A DNA stretch of 64,000 bases from Chloroflexota bacterium (GCA_004295045.1 SHND01000059.1:248001-312000); one strand, 5' to 3'; shown: positions 24,120-32,419, counted from the stretch's first letter. Numbers and translations are program-made. Notes: generated by a model not told the origin, from the sequence alone.

Positions 24120-24165
24120 AAACCCCCTATTCCGCACAGACAACGCGGAATGGGGGTTTGTTTTT
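24120..24165 (+). terminator. Intrinsic terminator after the second LysM gene
   Basis: AAACCCCC and TTCCGC (24120-24135) pair with GCGGAA and GGGGGTTT (24145-24159), followed by GTTTTTCT. The minus-strand GNAT gene ends just beyond, so it may act in both directions. Confidence 0.85.
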
Positions 24166-24215
24166 CTAACCTTACTCGCCTTTGCGTTGTCGGCGCCGAC
24201 TTGAAGGGTTCTTTA

Positions 24216-24695
24216 TTAAAAGCGTTTTAGATAAATTACTTTGCCGTCCCCGACATGATAGTAATCTTGAAAATGCGCGACGAGCGCATAGCCGCGTCGT
24301 TCATAAAATGCGCGCGTCGGCGCGTACTGCGCCGTGTCCGATGTTTCGATATACAATTGCCGCGCGTTTCGCTCCAGCAAATCACGTTCGATAAAATTCA
24401 AGAGCGCGCTGCCGATTTTTTTGGCTTGATGATTTTTGTCCACGACGATCCAATACAAATCGTACGTGCCGACGGCGAGTGAGGCAGGACCATAACACGC
24501 AAACCCGAGCGGCGGCGCGTGCTCTGTTTCACGATAGACGATCCATGCGTATTCCTCCGCTTCGGGATTTTGAAGGAACGCGTCAAACATCTCGCGCACA
24601 ATAGCAATTTCGTCAGAATGAAAAAAGCCCGTCGCCTCGGTGAGAGCGACGAGCGTTTCTTTTTCTTCTGAACGCGGAGCATTGATCACAAACAT
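24216..24695 (-). CDS. GNAT family N-acetyltransferase
   Basis: A protein of 159 residues. The acetyl-CoA motif appears as VDKNHQAKKIGSALLNFIER, a slightly degenerate Q/RxxGxG/A loop, preceded by the YDLYWIVV strand and followed by LYIETSDTAQYAPTRAFYERRGY, a classic GNAT C-terminal motif. The acceptor amine is unknown. The ATG at 24695 shares a base with the stop codon of the ATP-grasp gene (ATGA), so the two are translationally coupled. The frame continues upstream but those codons lie inside the ATP-grasp gene. Confidence 0.9.
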   Translation of the reverse strand: MFVINAPRSEEKETLVALTEATGFFHSDEIAIVREMFDAFLQNPEAEEYAWIVYRETEHAPPLGFACYGPASLAVGTYDLYWIVVDKNHQAKKIGSALLNFIERDLLERNARQLYIETSDTAQYAPTRAFYERRGYALVAHFQDYYHVGDGKVIYLKRF

Positions 24696-25831
24696 CACGC
24701 GGGGGCGGGGACACGCACTGCCGTTTGCGGCGTTTGCTGTTTTTCGGTCTTGAACGCGCTCACAGGAATGGCGCGTACCCCGTCCGCGCCCGCACTGCGC
24801 GCTTTGAGCCGCAAGGAAATAATCCGCGGGCGCGCTTCTTTGAGGCGATAGCGATGCGCCGCAAGGCGTACGATTTCGTCCGCCAGCATAGCATAGCTCA
24901 TGCCAGCCACGCGCGCCGCGCGCGCAATCCCCGCGTCCGGCGACAAATCCGCGTTTGCATTTACCTCCAAAACGTACGGCACGCCGTTCATTACTCGGAG
25001 GTCCACGCGCCCATAATCGCGCACGCCCATGGCGCGATAGGCGTTCACGGCGACTTCGGCAATTTTGTTGCGCAGCGAATCGCTCACTTTGGCGGGTGAA
25101 ATCACTTGGGTGAATTTGTAATCGTCGGAATCTTCGACCCACTTGCCTTTGAAGGTGACGATGCGCGCTTTGGGGTCGGGAATTTTCGAGAAATTAATTT
25201 CCGAAAGGGGCAGCACGCGCGGGTTGTCATTTCCCAAAACGGTCACATTGAATTCGCGTCCTTCGATGAATTGTTCCACCATCGCGGGCTGGCGATACGT
25301 GTCCCAAATAAAACGCAGCTGCTGGCGCAGTTCGCGTTCATTTTCGACAACGGAATCCAGCGTGATACCGAGCGATGCGTCTTCGGCGACAGGTTTGACG
25401 AACAATGGGAAATCGAGTTGACGGCGAACGGTTGGCGGACCGATCACTTGAAACGGCGCAGTGGGAATATTGTGCGCTTTGAGAATTTCTTTGGCGCGCC
25501 CCTTGTTCAGGCAGGTAGTAAGCGTAAGTCGGTTGGAGCCGGTGTAACGAAAGTGAAGATATTCGTACACCGAGATGACATACGGTTCGAGGTACGTTTT
25601 ATCGCGGATGCTTTCGCAGAGATTAAAGATGAGCCATTCGCTCGAATCAAATTCGCGCAGTGGTTCCCACAACTCGTGGCGGATGGGAACCGAAGCAACT
25701 TCGTGACCAAAGGCGCGTAACGAATTGGCGACGGCGTCTTCTACAATTTTCGTTTCTTGTTCGGCGAGTAAATCTTCGGGTTGTCCTTTGTCCAACAAAT
25801 CTACAACGTTATAGACGACGAGAACTTTCAA
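24695..25831 (-). CDS. D-alanine-D-alanine ligase-like ATP-grasp protein
   Basis: A protein of 378 residues of the ATP-grasp superfamily. DFPLFVKPVAEDASLGI is the glycine-poor ATP loop, MVEQFIEGREFNVTVLG matches the Ddl-type EEFIxGRExxV motif, and GRVDLRVMNGVPYVLEVNANADLSP carries the Mg-binding Asp/Glu/Asn. It joins a carboxylate to an amine through an acyl phosphate. The coupled acetyltransferase and the absence of other peptidoglycan genes argue against a housekeeping ddl. The last 45 residues are a basic, Pro-rich tail not seen in Ddl. Substrates unknown. Confidence 0.83.
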   Translation of the reverse strand: MKVLVVYNVVDLLDKGQPEDLLAEQETKIVEDAVANSLRAFGHEVASVPIRHELWEPLREFDSSEWLIFNLCESIRDKTYLEPYVISVYEYLHFRYTGSNRLTLTTCLNKGRAKEILKAHNIPTAPFQVIGPPTVRRQLDFPLFVKPVAEDASLGITLDSVVENERELRQQLRFIWDTYRQPAMVEQFIEGREFNVTVLGNDNPRVLPLSEINFSKIPDPKARIVTFKGKWVEDSDDYKFTQVISPAKVSDSLRNKIAEVAVNAYRAMGVRDYGRVDLRVMNGVPYVLEVNANADLSPDAGIARAARVAGMSYAMLADEIVRLAAHRYRLKEARPRIISLRLKARSAGADGVRAIPVSAFKTEKQQTPQTAVRVPAPA

Positions 25832-26394
25832 AGCAATTGCCTCACTTGTCTTGTCAGAGAATCGTACTGTAAAATTTTTTTACAGTATCTAAATCTTTCC
25901 GCGCGAGTACATGAAAATTTTTGTGTGGTATGTACGTATGACGCGCAAGAATTTTTTATTTGTTGATTATTATAACGTACTGCGCGACAAACGCATCCTT
26001 AAAATTTTCTCTCAAAAAAAATTTTGTGTCATCACGCGCAGCATAATAAATCAGCGCGCACGATTCTTAAGGTTGACGCGTTTGAATTAAATGAACGCGC
26101 GCGTCAATTTGTCAAGGTATGCGCGTTGTGAATCATTCTGCGCGCAGAATGTTCGATGGAACAATGCCAAGCTTCCGTTTTATTTGCGCGTCCACTGAAG
26201 GTTTCGCGCGCAGTTTTCCAAAGATACATGCAACACGATTTTGTCGCGCGCGAATGTTGCCGCATTGAAAAGAACGGGCGCGAGGATGCTGTACAATTCG
26301 GAAGATTGCGTATCCGATGGTATAATTTTTTCGTCTTTTCGTTGTGCAAGTCGTTCGGCGCGGCACCGCGCCTTTTTTTGTGTAGGAGTGAATT
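25832..26394. other. Long AT-rich intergenic region with three palindromes
   Basis: No convincing gene lies in these 560 bases between the divergent ATP-grasp and site-2 protease genes. Three perfect inverted repeats stand out: TACTGTAAA/TTTACAGTA (25865-25887), TTGACGCG/CGCGTCAA (26073-26080 with 26100-26107) and the 18-mer CATTCTGCGCGCAGAATG (26134-26151). Long A/T runs alternate with GCGC clusters. The left palindrome is close to the ATP-grasp start and may be an operator. I see no known RNA family. Confidence 0.5.
26321..26379 (+). promoter_or_regulatory. -10 element and terminator-like hairpin before the site-2 protease gene
   Basis: TATAAT lies at 26321-26326. About 30 bases on, GGCGCGG (26357-26363) pairs with CCGCGCC (26366-26372) and is followed by seven T, before TAGGAG and the GTG start. 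The layout matches the LysM leader at 19704-19769. Confidence 0.5.
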
Positions 26395-27093
26395 GTGATA
26401 TCCCAAGTTTTACCCTATCTGCAGCATGGAGATATAGCCGGCGCATTGACCGTTGCGTTAGGTTTTGGCATTGCTATTATATTGGGCATCTCACTGCACG
26501 AATTCGCGCACGCCATCGTCGCCTATCGCCTCGGTGATTTGACGCCGCTGCGCGACGGGCGCGTCACCATCAATCCACTCGCGCATTTTGATATGTTCGG
26601 CACGCTTTTGATTCTACTCGTTGGCTTTGGCTACGGGCGTCCCGTGCTTGTAAATCCCTATAATTTCCGCATGGATCGGCGCTGGGGGATGGCATTGGTT
26701 GCTGTTGCCGGACCGATTACGAATATCATTATTGCGGTTGTTTTTGGGCTTGCTTTGCGCGTTTTGCTCGGTGTCGTGCAAAATGGGAGCAGCGCGCCCA
26801 GCGAGGGCTTGCTGATGGTAATCCAGATTTTCGCCATCATCGTTTCGTTGAATATAACGTTGGCAATCTTTAATATGATTCCGTTCCCGCCGCTGGATGG
26901 CTCCAAAGTGCTCCTCGCGCTGCTGCCCGGCGAGATGGCGTATCGGGTGGAACGTTTTTACATCAGTACGCAGCAATTCGGATTGATTGTGGTCATGATT
27001 TTGTTTTGGTTCGCGGGCAGCTTTATCGGTTCGCTCATTGCAGGTCCAACGAACGCGCTTTTTACTTTGATTGTTGGACAACCTCTGTATTAA
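26395..27093 (+). CDS. Site-2 protease family membrane metalloprotease (M50)
   Basis: A membrane protein of 232 residues with five or six hydrophobic segments. ISLHEFAHAIVAYRLGD holds the zinc motif HExxH, and FNMIPFPPLDGSK the third-ligand motif NxxPxxxLDG. These enzymes cleave within membranes, releasing anti-sigma or other regulators. No PDZ domain is present, so it belongs to the compact S2P group. It starts with GTG, with TAGGAG seven bases upstream. The HD gene follows after seven bases, so both share a transcript. Target unknown. Confidence 0.92.
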   Translation: MISQVLPYLQHGDIAGALTVALGFGIAIILGISLHEFAHAIVAYRLGDLTPLRDGRVTINPLAHFDMFGTLLILLVGFGYGRPVLVNPYNFRMDRRWGMALVAVAGPITNIIIAVVFGLALRVLLGVVQNGSSAPSEGLLMVIQIFAIIVSLNITLAIFNMIPFPPLDGSKVLLALLPGEMAYRVERFYISTQQFGLIVVMILFWFAGSFIGSLIAGPTNALFTLIVGQPLY

Positions 27094-27099
27094 GGAGAG

Positions 27100-27627
27100 A
27101 TGGCTGACCCACTATACCGGGTTCGGCAATTTCTGCGCGCCGCGCGCGCCGCGCCGTTGACGAATGAGGAACTCGAACGTGTACGCTCCGTCTTGGATGA
27201 TGCTGCGTTAGCACTTTATCAAACGATGCCGTTGGGAGATCAACATCACAGTTTGAAGATTTTTGATGCGTTGCGCGCGCAGGGCTATGACGCGCCGCCG
27301 TTGTTACAAGCCGCGCTCTTGCATGATGTCGCAAAACGAAATTTAGCGTTGGGCTATCGCACGGGGGTGATCGTTTTGAAAAAATTTTCACCGCAGGCGT
27401 TAGCGCGCGCTGCCAGTGACGATCCGCGCAGCTGGCGTTATCCTTTTTACATTTCACTTCATCATCCCGAACTCGGCGCGGAACTGGCGGCACGCGTCGG
27501 TGTGGACGAAGGCGCGCTCGTTTTGATGCGCGCGCATCAACAAGACACGCCCGCGTTCACGGGAAACGATGCCGCGTTGTTGACAGAGTGGCATCACGCA
27601 CTAAAAGAGCTGGATGATGTGAATTGA
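27100..27627 (+). CDS. HD-domain phosphohydrolase
   Basis: A cytosolic protein of 175 residues. Metal ligands are visible: His in GDQHHSLKIF, the HD pair in ALLHDVAKRN, and a later His in LVLMRAHQQDTP. HD proteins hydrolyse phosphate esters, often of nucleotides, and short ones of this type are frequently annotated as HDIG proteins. The gene begins seven bases after the site-2 protease, with AAGGAGA just upstream, and the lipoprotein gene follows at once. The substrate cannot be inferred. Confidence 0.85.
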   Translation: MADPLYRVRQFLRAARAAPLTNEELERVRSVLDDAALALYQTMPLGDQHHSLKIFDALRAQGYDAPPLLQAALLHDVAKRNLALGYRTGVIVLKKFSPQALARAASDDPRSWRYPFYISLHHPELGAELAARVGVDEGALVLMRAHQQDTPAFTGNDAALLTEWHHALKELDDVN

Positions 27628-27632
27628 GGCGA

Positions 27633-28973
27633 ATGTTTTTTGTGCGAAAAATTTTTTGGATAGGTCTCTGCGGCGCGCTTTTTTTTGTGACCGCATGTCA
27701 ACCAAGTCCAACGGCAACTCCGACGGCTGCGCCGATTCCACTTGAAACCGAAACGCCAATTCCAACGGCGACGCTTGAACCGACAGAGACTGCCACACCG
27801 ACCGTACCTCCGCCGACGGAAACACCACTGCCCACTGCAACGCCGCTTCCACCGATTGCAACGACGCGGATTATTGTGAATGTGCGGACGGGTCCCGGCG
27901 CAGGTTTTCAATTGATTGGAAAATTGCAGCGCGGCGTAGCTAAAGAAATTCTGGGCAAGAGTGAAGACAGCAAGTGGTGGCAGATAGATTATGAAGGCAA
28001 CTTGGGTTGGATTCCGGCAGATTTTACGGATGTGCGCGGCGGCACGAGCGGTGTACAAGTTGTAGCGGTTGCGCGGCCTCCGACTCCCACTGCGCTGCCT
28101 ACGGGCGTGATCGTTACACGTTTGCAGCCAACTGCGACGGCGACAGCGAACATTCCGTCGGCGAAAGGACGAATTTATTTTGTCGTCAAGCAAGCGGATG
28201 CAAGTTATACGACTGCGTGGGTTCGACCCACGAACAAGCAAGAAATATTTTCGGACGTGACGCTCGGTACGGCGCCCGGTGATTTGAGCGATGCTCTGGG
28301 TACGAATGCATCGCCGCTGGATTGGTCAGACAAGGCGGGGAAACTCGCGTATGTCGTCGGCAGTGAGACGCAAAATAAATTGCAGACGATTGACCAAAAT
28401 CAAAATGTACAAGATATTGCGTCGCACGGCGCGATTGTGACGCCGCGTTGGTTCGGGGATGGCAGCGCGCTCGCGTACATCGGATTCGATAACAATTTAC
28501 AAAATCAAAAAATCTACATCGTCAATGCGGACGGCACCCAACGCCGCGAATGTTTTGGGGCGCGCAGTGGTGAAACGCTGCGCGGACTCGACGTCTCGCC
28601 GGTGACGAGTGAAATTGTTTTCGTTTCAAACTATACGGGCGGCTCGGAATTGTGGAAGCTCGACGCGAATTGCGGCGGACCGATTCGTTTGACGGCGTTC
28701 AATGTGGACACAACTGCGCCCGCCTTTGCGCCCGATGGGCAGCAGCTGGCATTTGTATCCAATCAAGCCGGCGCAAGTCAATTTGAAATTTATCTGATGA
28801 ATTCGGACGGCTCGAATGTGCGGCGGCTGTTGGCGGGCTTTAGCCCCGTCTTTGCGCCCGACGGCAATTGGCTCGCCTTTTCGCAAAACGGCGAAGTGTA
28901 TATTATGGACATTACCGGAAATCGGATTCAGACGGTTGCGCCGGGGTACCGTCCCGCGTGGGCGGGCGAATAG
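27633..28973 (+). CDS. SH3-domain and TolB-like propeller lipoprotein
   Basis: A protein of 446 residues. The signal peptide ends in the lipobox FVTAC, then a Pro/Thr linker. A bacterial SH3 domain follows (about 75-135, IVNVRTGPGAGFQLIGKL to GWIPADF), which often binds peptidoglycan. From about residue 170 there are PD40/TolB-like propeller repeats such as IYIVNADGTQRR, APAFAPDGQQLAFVSNQ and IYLMNSDGSNVRR. It is an envelope protein of unknown partner. The ATG at 27633, after TTGAGG, is preferred to a TTG at 27624. Confidence 0.85.
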   Translation: MFFVRKIFWIGLCGALFFVTACQPSPTATPTAAPIPLETETPIPTATLEPTETATPTVPPPTETPLPTATPLPPIATTRIIVNVRTGPGAGFQLIGKLQRGVAKEILGKSEDSKWWQIDYEGNLGWIPADFTDVRGGTSGVQVVAVARPPTPTALPTGVIVTRLQPTATATANIPSAKGRIYFVVKQADASYTTAWVRPTNKQEIFSDVTLGTAPGDLSDALGTNASPLDWSDKAGKLAYVVGSETQNKLQTIDQNQNVQDIASHGAIVTPRWFGDGSALAYIGFDNNLQNQKIYIVNADGTQRRECFGARSGETLRGLDVSPVTSEIVFVSNYTGGSELWKLDANCGGPIRLTAFNVDTTAPAFAPDGQQLAFVSNQAGASQFEIYLMNSDGSNVRRLLAGFSPVFAPDGNWLAFSQNGEVYIMDITGNRIQTVAPGYRPAWAGE

Positions 28974-28981
28974 GAACGAAC

Positions 28982-29953
28982 ATGAAACCACGTCTCACGA
29001 TTATTGGACTCGGAAAAACGGGCACCTCCATCGGTTTGGCGCTGAAAAAAGCGGCAGCGGAATTGGAAATTATTGGACACGATAAGAGTCGTGATGCCAT
29101 GAACGCGGCGCAAAAAGCGGGCGCGGTGGACAAGAACGAATGGAATTTGTACGATGCGTGCGAGGGCGCGGGGTTGATTGTGTTGGCGATGCCTTTGGCG
29201 GGTGTGCTGGAAACAATCCATTTGTTAAAAGAAGACCTTGTGTCCGGCGTTATTCTCACCGATACGGCGACAGTAAAAATGCCGGTGCTGAAAGCGGCAA
29301 AAGAACTGAAACCCGGCGTTCATTTTGTTGGCGGCAATCCTGTGTTCCGTCCCGCGCCCGACGGCACATTGCTGCAAGGGGAAGCCAGCGCGGATTATTT
29401 TCAAAATGCCGTGTATTGCCTGACGCCCACGTTAGAGAGCTCGCCGGATGCGGTCCAAGTGATGACCGGGTTTGTTTCAATGCTCGGCGCCAAGCCGCTG
29501 TTTCTTGATCCGGCGGAACACGATGGACTTGCCGCAGGCGCGGAGCATTTGGCTGTCCTGGCGGAGACGGCGCTCTTGAAAACGGTGACGGCGAGTTCGG
29601 GATGGCGCGAACTAAACAAATTCGCAGGAGTGGATTTTTTCCGCGCCACCGAACTTGCAACACGCCAAGCCGAATCCGCCGCGCAACTCTTGCTTGCCCA
29701 GCGTGATGCGTTGCAGCTGTGGATTGACTTGTATGTGCAATCATTGCGCGAATTGAAACAGCTGCTTGCCCAAAATGACGCGGCAGCCATCGAAAAATGG
29801 ATTGCGTCCGCGCAAGAGGGGCGAACGCAGTGGCTGAAAAATGAAGTGGGTGGACCTTTGGTAACGACCGATTATTCCGAAGTACGCGCCGGCGCCGCGC
29901 GCCTATTCCTTGGCGGTTTGGCAACTCGTCTTGGGGGAGACAAGAAAAAATAG
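28982..29953 (+). CDS. tyrA: Prephenate dehydrogenase family protein
   Basis: A protein of 323 residues that would oxidise and decarboxylate prephenate or arogenate in tyrosine synthesis. The NAD loop is IIGLGKTGTSIGLALK, followed by IIGHDKSRD, whose acidic residue fits NAD binding. VILTDTATVKMPVL and HFVGGNPVFRPAP match the TyrA segments around the catalytic His region; the conserved SVK/GGHPMAG pattern is altered to TVK/GGNPVFR, so substrate use may differ. The frame is open from 28868, but the ATG at 28982 after TAGGAA is the start. Gene context is not a tyrosine operon. Confidence 0.78.
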   Translation: MKPRLTIIGLGKTGTSIGLALKKAAAELEIIGHDKSRDAMNAAQKAGAVDKNEWNLYDACEGAGLIVLAMPLAGVLETIHLLKEDLVSGVILTDTATVKMPVLKAAKELKPGVHFVGGNPVFRPAPDGTLLQGEASADYFQNAVYCLTPTLESSPDAVQVMTGFVSMLGAKPLFLDPAEHDGLAAGAEHLAVLAETALLKTVTASSGWRELNKFAGVDFFRATELATRQAESAAQLLLAQRDALQLWIDLYVQSLRELKQLLAQNDAAAIEKWIASAQEGRTQWLKNEVGGPLVTTDYSEVRAGAARLFLGGLATRLGGDKKK

Positions 29954-29956
29954 GGT

Positions 29957-30688
29957 ATGGTTTCACTTTCTTTTGTAATTCCTGCTTTTAACGAAGAACC
30001 AAATGTCGCAGAAGCGCTGCGCCGCGCGTCCGCCGTGTTGCAAACATTGAATCTCGATTACGAAATTATTCTTGTCAATGATGGCAGCCGCGACCGCACG
30101 GGCGAAATTGCGAAAAGCATGATCGGGCAAATTCCTAGTTTGCGCGTGGTGGAAAACAATCCGAATCGCGGCTACGGCGGCGCGCTCAAGGCGGGTTTTT
30201 ACGCGGCGCTCAAAGATTGGATTGCGTTCGGACCCAGTGACAATCAATTCGACTTTAATCAATTGCGCGATCTGATCGCCGAGACCAATACTGCCGATAT
30301 TGTCACGGGCTATCGCGCCAACGATGCGGACTCGTTCATGCGGCGCGTGAATCGGTGGGGCTGGAATTGGCTGGTGCGGATTTTATTCGGTTACATGACG
30401 CGCGACATTGACTGCGGCTTTAAATTGTTCCGCCGTGAAATCCTCCAGCATGTCACGCTCAATTCCGACGGCGCGATGGTGGACACCGAACTGCTCGCCG
30501 GAGCAAAAGCGCGCGGGTATGAAATTGTCGAAGTGCCGCTGAAACATTTGCCGCGCACCGCCGGTTCGCCGACGGGCGCAAATGTCAAAGTCATCCTGCG
30601 CGCGTTCCGCGATCTCGTACGTTTTCGTTTCCGCCTCTGGCGTGAATTGGACGACGAAAAAAAAGTTAAACCGGCAGCGACACAGTAG
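29957..30688 (+). CDS. Family 2 glycosyltransferase, dolichol-phosphate mannosyltransferase-like
   Basis: A protein of 243 residues with a GT-A fold: VIPAFNEEPNVAEAL, the nucleotide-binding ILVNDGSRDRTGEIAK, NRGYGGALKAGFYAALKD and, in the metal-binding region, FGPSDNQFDFNQL. CGFKLFRREIL and MVDTELLAGAKARGYEIVEVP are typical of DPM1-like enzymes that charge polyprenyl phosphate with a sugar. It has no membrane domain. It starts three bases after tyrA ends. It may supply lipid-linked sugar donors to the GT39-like membrane enzymes elsewhere in the window; this is an inference. Confidence 0.9.
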   Translation: MVSLSFVIPAFNEEPNVAEALRRASAVLQTLNLDYEIILVNDGSRDRTGEIAKSMIGQIPSLRVVENNPNRGYGGALKAGFYAALKDWIAFGPSDNQFDFNQLRDLIAETNTADIVTGYRANDADSFMRRVNRWGWNWLVRILFGYMTRDIDCGFKLFRREILQHVTLNSDGAMVDTELLAGAKARGYEIVEVPLKHLPRTAGSPTGANVKVILRAFRDLVRFRFRLWRELDDEKKVKPAATQ

Positions 30689-30692
30689 TAAA

Positions 30693-31991
30693 ATGCCGTA
30701 CCGCATTTTGATGATTGCGCCGACGTCATTCTTTGGCGATTACGGCTGTCACGTACGCATCCTCGAAGAAACCCTCGCGTTACAAAATCTCGGACACAGC
30801 GTTCGCATCGTCACCTATCCGCGCGGACGCGCTTTGCCGAATCTTGAGATTGAACGCACCATGCCCATTCCGTGGCGTGTGGATTACGAAGTGGGTTCGT
30901 CGCGGCACAAACTGGGACTCGATCTCTTTCTCGCCGCGCGTGTCCTGCGCGCCGCGCGGCGTTTCAAGCCCGACATCCTGCACGGACATTTGCACGAAGG
31001 CGCGCTGATCGGATGGCTTGCCGCCAAAATTTTTCGCAAGCCGCTCGTCTTTGATTTTCAGGGCTCGCTCACGGGCGAAATGGTTGACCATCGCTTTTTG
31101 AATCCGCGCGGCGCGTTTTACAAACCGCTGCGCGCGCTGGAGCAGTGGATTGACCAACAGCCGTCGTACATTTTCACCAGCGCGGCGTATCAAGCCCAGC
31201 TTTTGGAACGCGACTATCACGTCCCCGCGCGAAAAATTGTGCAGATTCCCGACGCGGTAAATCCCGAATGGTTTCGCCCCTGGAGTGATGAGGAACGCGA
31301 AGAATTTCGCGCGAAAAAATTCGAACTAAAATCGCAGCGCTTGGGCATTCCCCCGGAATCCCCTGTCGTGGTCTATCTCGGACTCCTTGCGGAATACCAA
31401 GGCGTCGGGCATTTGCTTGCCGCCGCGCAGCAACTCTTGGCGCGCGGGAGCGACGCGTATTTTGTGATTATGGGCTATCCCGGCGCGGACAAATATATTT
31501 CTCGCGCGCACGAAATGGGGATTGCAGACCGCGTCATATTTCCGGGACGGATTCCGTACGAAGAGATTGCGCAATGGCTCGCGGTGGGTAACGTCGCCGT
31601 TGCGCCCAAGTTGAGCCAGAGCGAAGGCAACGGCAAAATTTTGAATTACATGGCAAGCGGCTTGCCCGTCGTCGCATTCGATAGTCCTGTCGCGCGCGAT
31701 TATTTGGATAACTATGGCGTGTACGCGCCGGCAGGGGATGTGAACGCGTTGGCGCACGGGATTGAAGCGCTGCTCGCCAATCGCGATGCCGCCAAAGCGC
31801 TGGGGAAAAAATTACGCGCGCGCGCGATCGAAAAATTTTCGTGGGATGCCTCTGCGCAAAAAATTCAAGCCGCGTACTCTAATCTAATCGGTCAGTTTTC
31901 TAACCCTCAACACAGTTTTCACAATGGCGGGAATCCGCCAGAAAAGGTGGACAGCCTAAAGGCTAGAGCCAGAGAAGGCATAAACGATTGA
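30693..31991 (+). CDS. Family 4 glycosyltransferase
   Basis: A GT-B protein of 432 residues. The N-terminal acceptor domain has FFGDYGCHVRILEETLAL and DILHGHLHEGALIGWL; the donor domain has VVYLGLLAEYQGVGHLL, VIFPGRIPYEEIAQWL and APKLSQSEGNGKILNYMASG, with the donor-binding Glu residues. It probably adds a sugar to a lipid-linked intermediate in the cytoplasm. It follows the GT2 gene after five bases. The last 30 residues (from about QFSNPQH) read through small palindromes (GGCGG/CCGCC) and are probably not part of the conserved fold. The start is ATG at 30693, with no strong binding site. Confidence 0.88.
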   Translation: MPYRILMIAPTSFFGDYGCHVRILEETLALQNLGHSVRIVTYPRGRALPNLEIERTMPIPWRVDYEVGSSRHKLGLDLFLAARVLRAARRFKPDILHGHLHEGALIGWLAAKIFRKPLVFDFQGSLTGEMVDHRFLNPRGAFYKPLRALEQWIDQQPSYIFTSAAYQAQLLERDYHVPARKIVQIPDAVNPEWFRPWSDEEREEFRAKKFELKSQRLGIPPESPVVVYLGLLAEYQGVGHLLAAAQQLLARGSDAYFVIMGYPGADKYISRAHEMGIADRVIFPGRIPYEEIAQWLAVGNVAVAPKLSQSEGNGKILNYMASGLPVVAFDSPVARDYLDNYGVYAPAGDVNALAHGIEALLANRDAAKALGKKLRARAIEKFSWDASAQKIQAAYSNLIGQFSNPQHSFHNGGNPPEKVDSLKARAREGIND

Positions 31992-32010
31992 TAGATATTC
32001 GGGACCTTCG

Positions 32011-32086
32011 CTTGGCAATTCGAACGCAGTGAGAAATCTCGATGCGAAAATGCGAGATTTCTCGCAAGAACGGCTGGAAATGACGA
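32011..32086. repeat. Palindromic TCATTTCGAGCG-type dispersed repeat (degraded)
   Basis: CAATTCGAACGCAGTGAG leads into GAGAAATCTCG (32031-32041), which is inverted as CGAGATTTCTC (32053-32063), and the element closes with CTGGAAATGACG. It resembles the element at 1656-1755 in layout. Confidence 0.75.
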
Positions 32087-32123
32087 TTGAACGAACGCTC
32101 GGATATTATGATATAATACCGCA

Positions 32124-32210
32124 ACAAATAGAACGGCAGCCCAAAAATTATTTGGACCGCCGTCGTCTCGGAAAACCCGCTCTCTTATCAGGCTAGCGGG
32201 TTTTCTTTTT
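32124..32210 (+). ncRNA. Candidate small RNA with its own promoter and terminator
   Basis: TATAAT (32112-32117) is preceded by TTGAAC at 32087. The predicted transcript has a stem CGGC/GCCG (32134-32137 with 32159-32162) around CCAAA/TTTGG (32141-32145 with 32151-32155), then an intrinsic terminator ACCCGCT/AGCGGGT (32175-32181 with 32195-32201) followed by TTTTCTTTTT. No reading frame with a ribosome binding site lies on this strand. No known family recognised. Confidence 0.55.
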
Positions 32211-32291
32211 GCCGAGGACATTCAACACAAGCCAGATCGTGATGAACTCCCCAACCGCCAAGCCAGCAAAAAATATTGATTCGCCTGCCAC
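32193..32291 (-). CDS. Tiny single-span membrane protein (32 residues, predicted)
   Basis: A GTG start at 32291 has AAAGGAGG eight bases upstream, one of the strongest ribosome binding sites in the window. The product is VAGESIFFAGLAVGEF then ITIWLVLNVLGKKKTR: one hydrophobic span with a Lys/Arg tail, as in small membrane proteins that modulate larger complexes or act as toxins. Its stop codon lies inside the terminator hairpin of the convergent small RNA, so the hairpin may end both transcripts. No homology can be claimed; length alone makes it uncertain. Confidence 0.45.
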   Translation of the reverse strand: MAGESIFFAGLAVGEFITIWLVLNVLGKKKTR

Positions 32292-32390
32292 TTTTAGCGC
32301 CTCCTTTCCCTGATATGTATACGATTCTACAACATTGTCGAACGAATTACAACGATAGGGGATTAACATAAAAAGTTCGAACAAAAAGAA

Positions 32391-32419
32391 TTGACAAAAT
32401 AGAACACTTGTGCTATATT
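32391..32419 (+). promoter_or_regulatory. Strong sigma-70-type promoter
   Basis: A perfect TTGACA (32391-32396), a 17-base spacer and TATATT (32414-32419). It is the best promoter match on the plus strand of this window and drives the leader and gene that follow. Confidence 0.85.

Noticed and set aside
24121..24165. A riboswitch or small RNA after the second LysM gene
   Set aside because: It is a plain stem with a T-run after a stop codon, fully explained as a terminator.
31920..31991. C-terminal 30 residues of the GT4 protein as a real domain
   Set aside because: The DNA there consists of small palindromes (GGCGG/CCGCC, AGCCT/AGGCT) and resembles intergenic sequence read through by chance; the stop at 31991 is kept only because it is the first in frame.
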